Shown here piece after piece: positions 13,861 to 14,562 of a stretch of DNA of 14,562 nucleotides. The stretch spans positions 1-14,562 of the forward strand of contig PXSD01000146.1 of the NCBI GenBank assembly GCA_003023165.1, read 5' to 3'. Position 1 is the first letter of the stretch; the number at the start of each line of letters is the position of its first letter. The notes under the pieces are model-generated. The model saw nothing but the letters and a program-made list of their open reading frames with translations. It made no database searches and was not told the DNA's origin. Source of the DNA: Halobacteriales archaeon QS_9_67_15 (GTDB taxonomy: Archaea > Halobacteriota > Halobacteria > Halobacteriales > Haloarculaceae). Both the position numbers and the translations under genes were made by a program.

Positions 13861-14479
13861 GCGCGGTCGATATCGAGGGGATGACCGAGCGATTCGGCGA
13901 CGTGACGGCGGTCGACGGCCTCTCGCTGACGGCGGAGCGCGGCGAAGTGTTCGGGTTCCTCGGCCCGAACGGCGCCGGGAAGTCGACGACGATCAACGTC
14001 CTGCTGGGGTTCCTCGAGCCGACCGCGGCGCGACGGTGTTCTTCTCGTCGCACATCCTCGACGAGGTCGAGCGCGTCTGCGACCGCGTCGCGATCCTGCA
14101 GGACGGCGCGCTGTCGGCCGTCAACTCCGTCGAGAACCTCCGGTCGGACCTCGGAATGGGTGCCGTCGTCGAAGCGACCGTCGACGAGGGGCCGGCGACA
14201 GAGGCCGTCGCGACCGTCGACGGCGTCACGGACGTCACCGTCGCGGACTCGACCGTTCGCGTTTCCTGTGCCACGCCCCGGGCGAAGATGCCCGCACTCC
14301 GAGAGATCGACCAGGTTGCCACGGTCGAAGACGTCGCCGTCGAGGAGATGTCGCTCGAAGCCCTGTTCGAGGCCTACACCAGTTCTGACGGGGATGGTGA
14401 CCGCGAGATGGCTTCCGAATCGCCGGAAACGCCGGAGTCGGGGCCGTCGACCGCGACCGCCGGAGGGGAGCGAGCGTGA
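13857..14479 (+). pseudogene. ABC exporter ATP-binding protein, internally deleted and frameshifted
   Basis: Residues 1-56 from ATG 13857 are a normal start of an ABC-2/NosF-like ATPase, including FGDVTAVDGL and Walker A GPNGAGKST, up to LLGFLEPT. The sequence then jumps at about 14021-14031 to the late part of the same family in another frame (+2): VFFSSHILDEVERVCDRVAILQDG, followed by a C-terminal regulatory-like region ending in an acidic tail at 14479. The Q-loop, signature and Walker B, about 100 residues, are missing. The two halves are out of frame, so no working ATPase can be made unless the gap is an assembly error. The stop overlaps the GTG of the permease gene, showing the original operon. 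The N-terminal frame stays open to the window end and would give a nonsense tail. Confidence 0.85.
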
Positions 14480-14562
14480 GCGTGGCGACCGTCGCTCGGA
14501 CGGACTTCCTGAGCGTCCGTCGCTCCTACGCGGTCGTCGGGGTCGCCGCGACGTTCGCGGTG
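14476..14562 (+). CDS. ABC transporter permease, N-terminal fragment (runs off window)
   Basis: A GTG at 14476 overlaps the preceding stop as GTGA. The 29 visible residues, VSVATVARTDFLSVRRSYAV then VGVAATFAV, match the start of haloarchaeal ABC-2/NosY-like permeases: a short amphipathic cytoplasmic helix before the first membrane span. With its ATPase broken, the exporter may be non-functional. The rest lies beyond the window. Confidence 0.6.
   Translation, partial: MSVATVARTDFLSVRRSYAVVGVAATFAV

Noticed and set aside
13226..14053. Upstream extension of the VWA reading frame
   Set aside because: It would run antisense through the ABC pseudogene and the small membrane gene and shows no protein-like content; a TATA-like element sits just before the 13225 start.

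Overview
The window looks like a haloarchaeal (class Halobacteria) chromosome. It is very GC-rich, its proteins are rich in Asp and Glu, and genes overlap by GTGA or ATGA in tight operons. It carries a bacterio-opsin-activator type HTH regulator, a Tat-exported lipoprotein and archaeal TATA-like promoters with short or absent leaders. No genus is assigned.

Left part (1-7133). A Bat-type HTH regulator (+) converges on a complete five-gene branched-chain-amino-acid-type (HAAT/Liv) ABC importer read leftward: livJ (substrate-binding lipoprotein), livH, livM, livG, livF. The last four genes are separated by 1 nt or overlap by 4 nt. A 326-nt divergent intergenic region separates livJ from a rightward SDR dehydrogenase resembling 3-hydroxybutyrate dehydrogenase. 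That region holds a near-perfect 19-bp inverted repeat and a GTTTAC-AC-GTAAAC palindrome next to a livJ TATA box. It is the likely control centre for uptake and catabolism of one substrate.

Middle part (7181-13225, all on the minus strand). Five genes form a Ser/Thr phosphorylation cassette, given here in transcription order: a cytoplasmic von Willebrand A (MIDAS) protein, a Ser/Thr kinase with a C-terminal FHA domain, a PP2C phosphatase, a protein with three zinc ribbons and an FHA domain, and a polytopic membrane protein with a cytoplasmic-type zinc ribbon. The first three are coupled by a 4-nt overlap and a 2-nt gap. The gene content recalls the bacterial TerY-P triad (vWA + kinase + PP2C) and the kinase/phosphatase/FHA modules that control type VI secretion, but here no secretion or Ter genes are visible and a zinc-ribbon membrane partner is present. 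This is the most interesting system in the window. A 43-residue single-pass membrane protein lies just upstream on the same strand.

Right part (13432-14562). About 315 nt of noncoding DNA contains a C9 tract and two tandem TTTG-N5-CAAA inverted repeats. It is followed by a rightward operon of a 37-codon ORF, an ABC exporter ATPase with an internal deletion and frameshift (a pseudogene lacking the Q-loop, signature and Walker B), and the start of its membrane subunit, which runs off the window.
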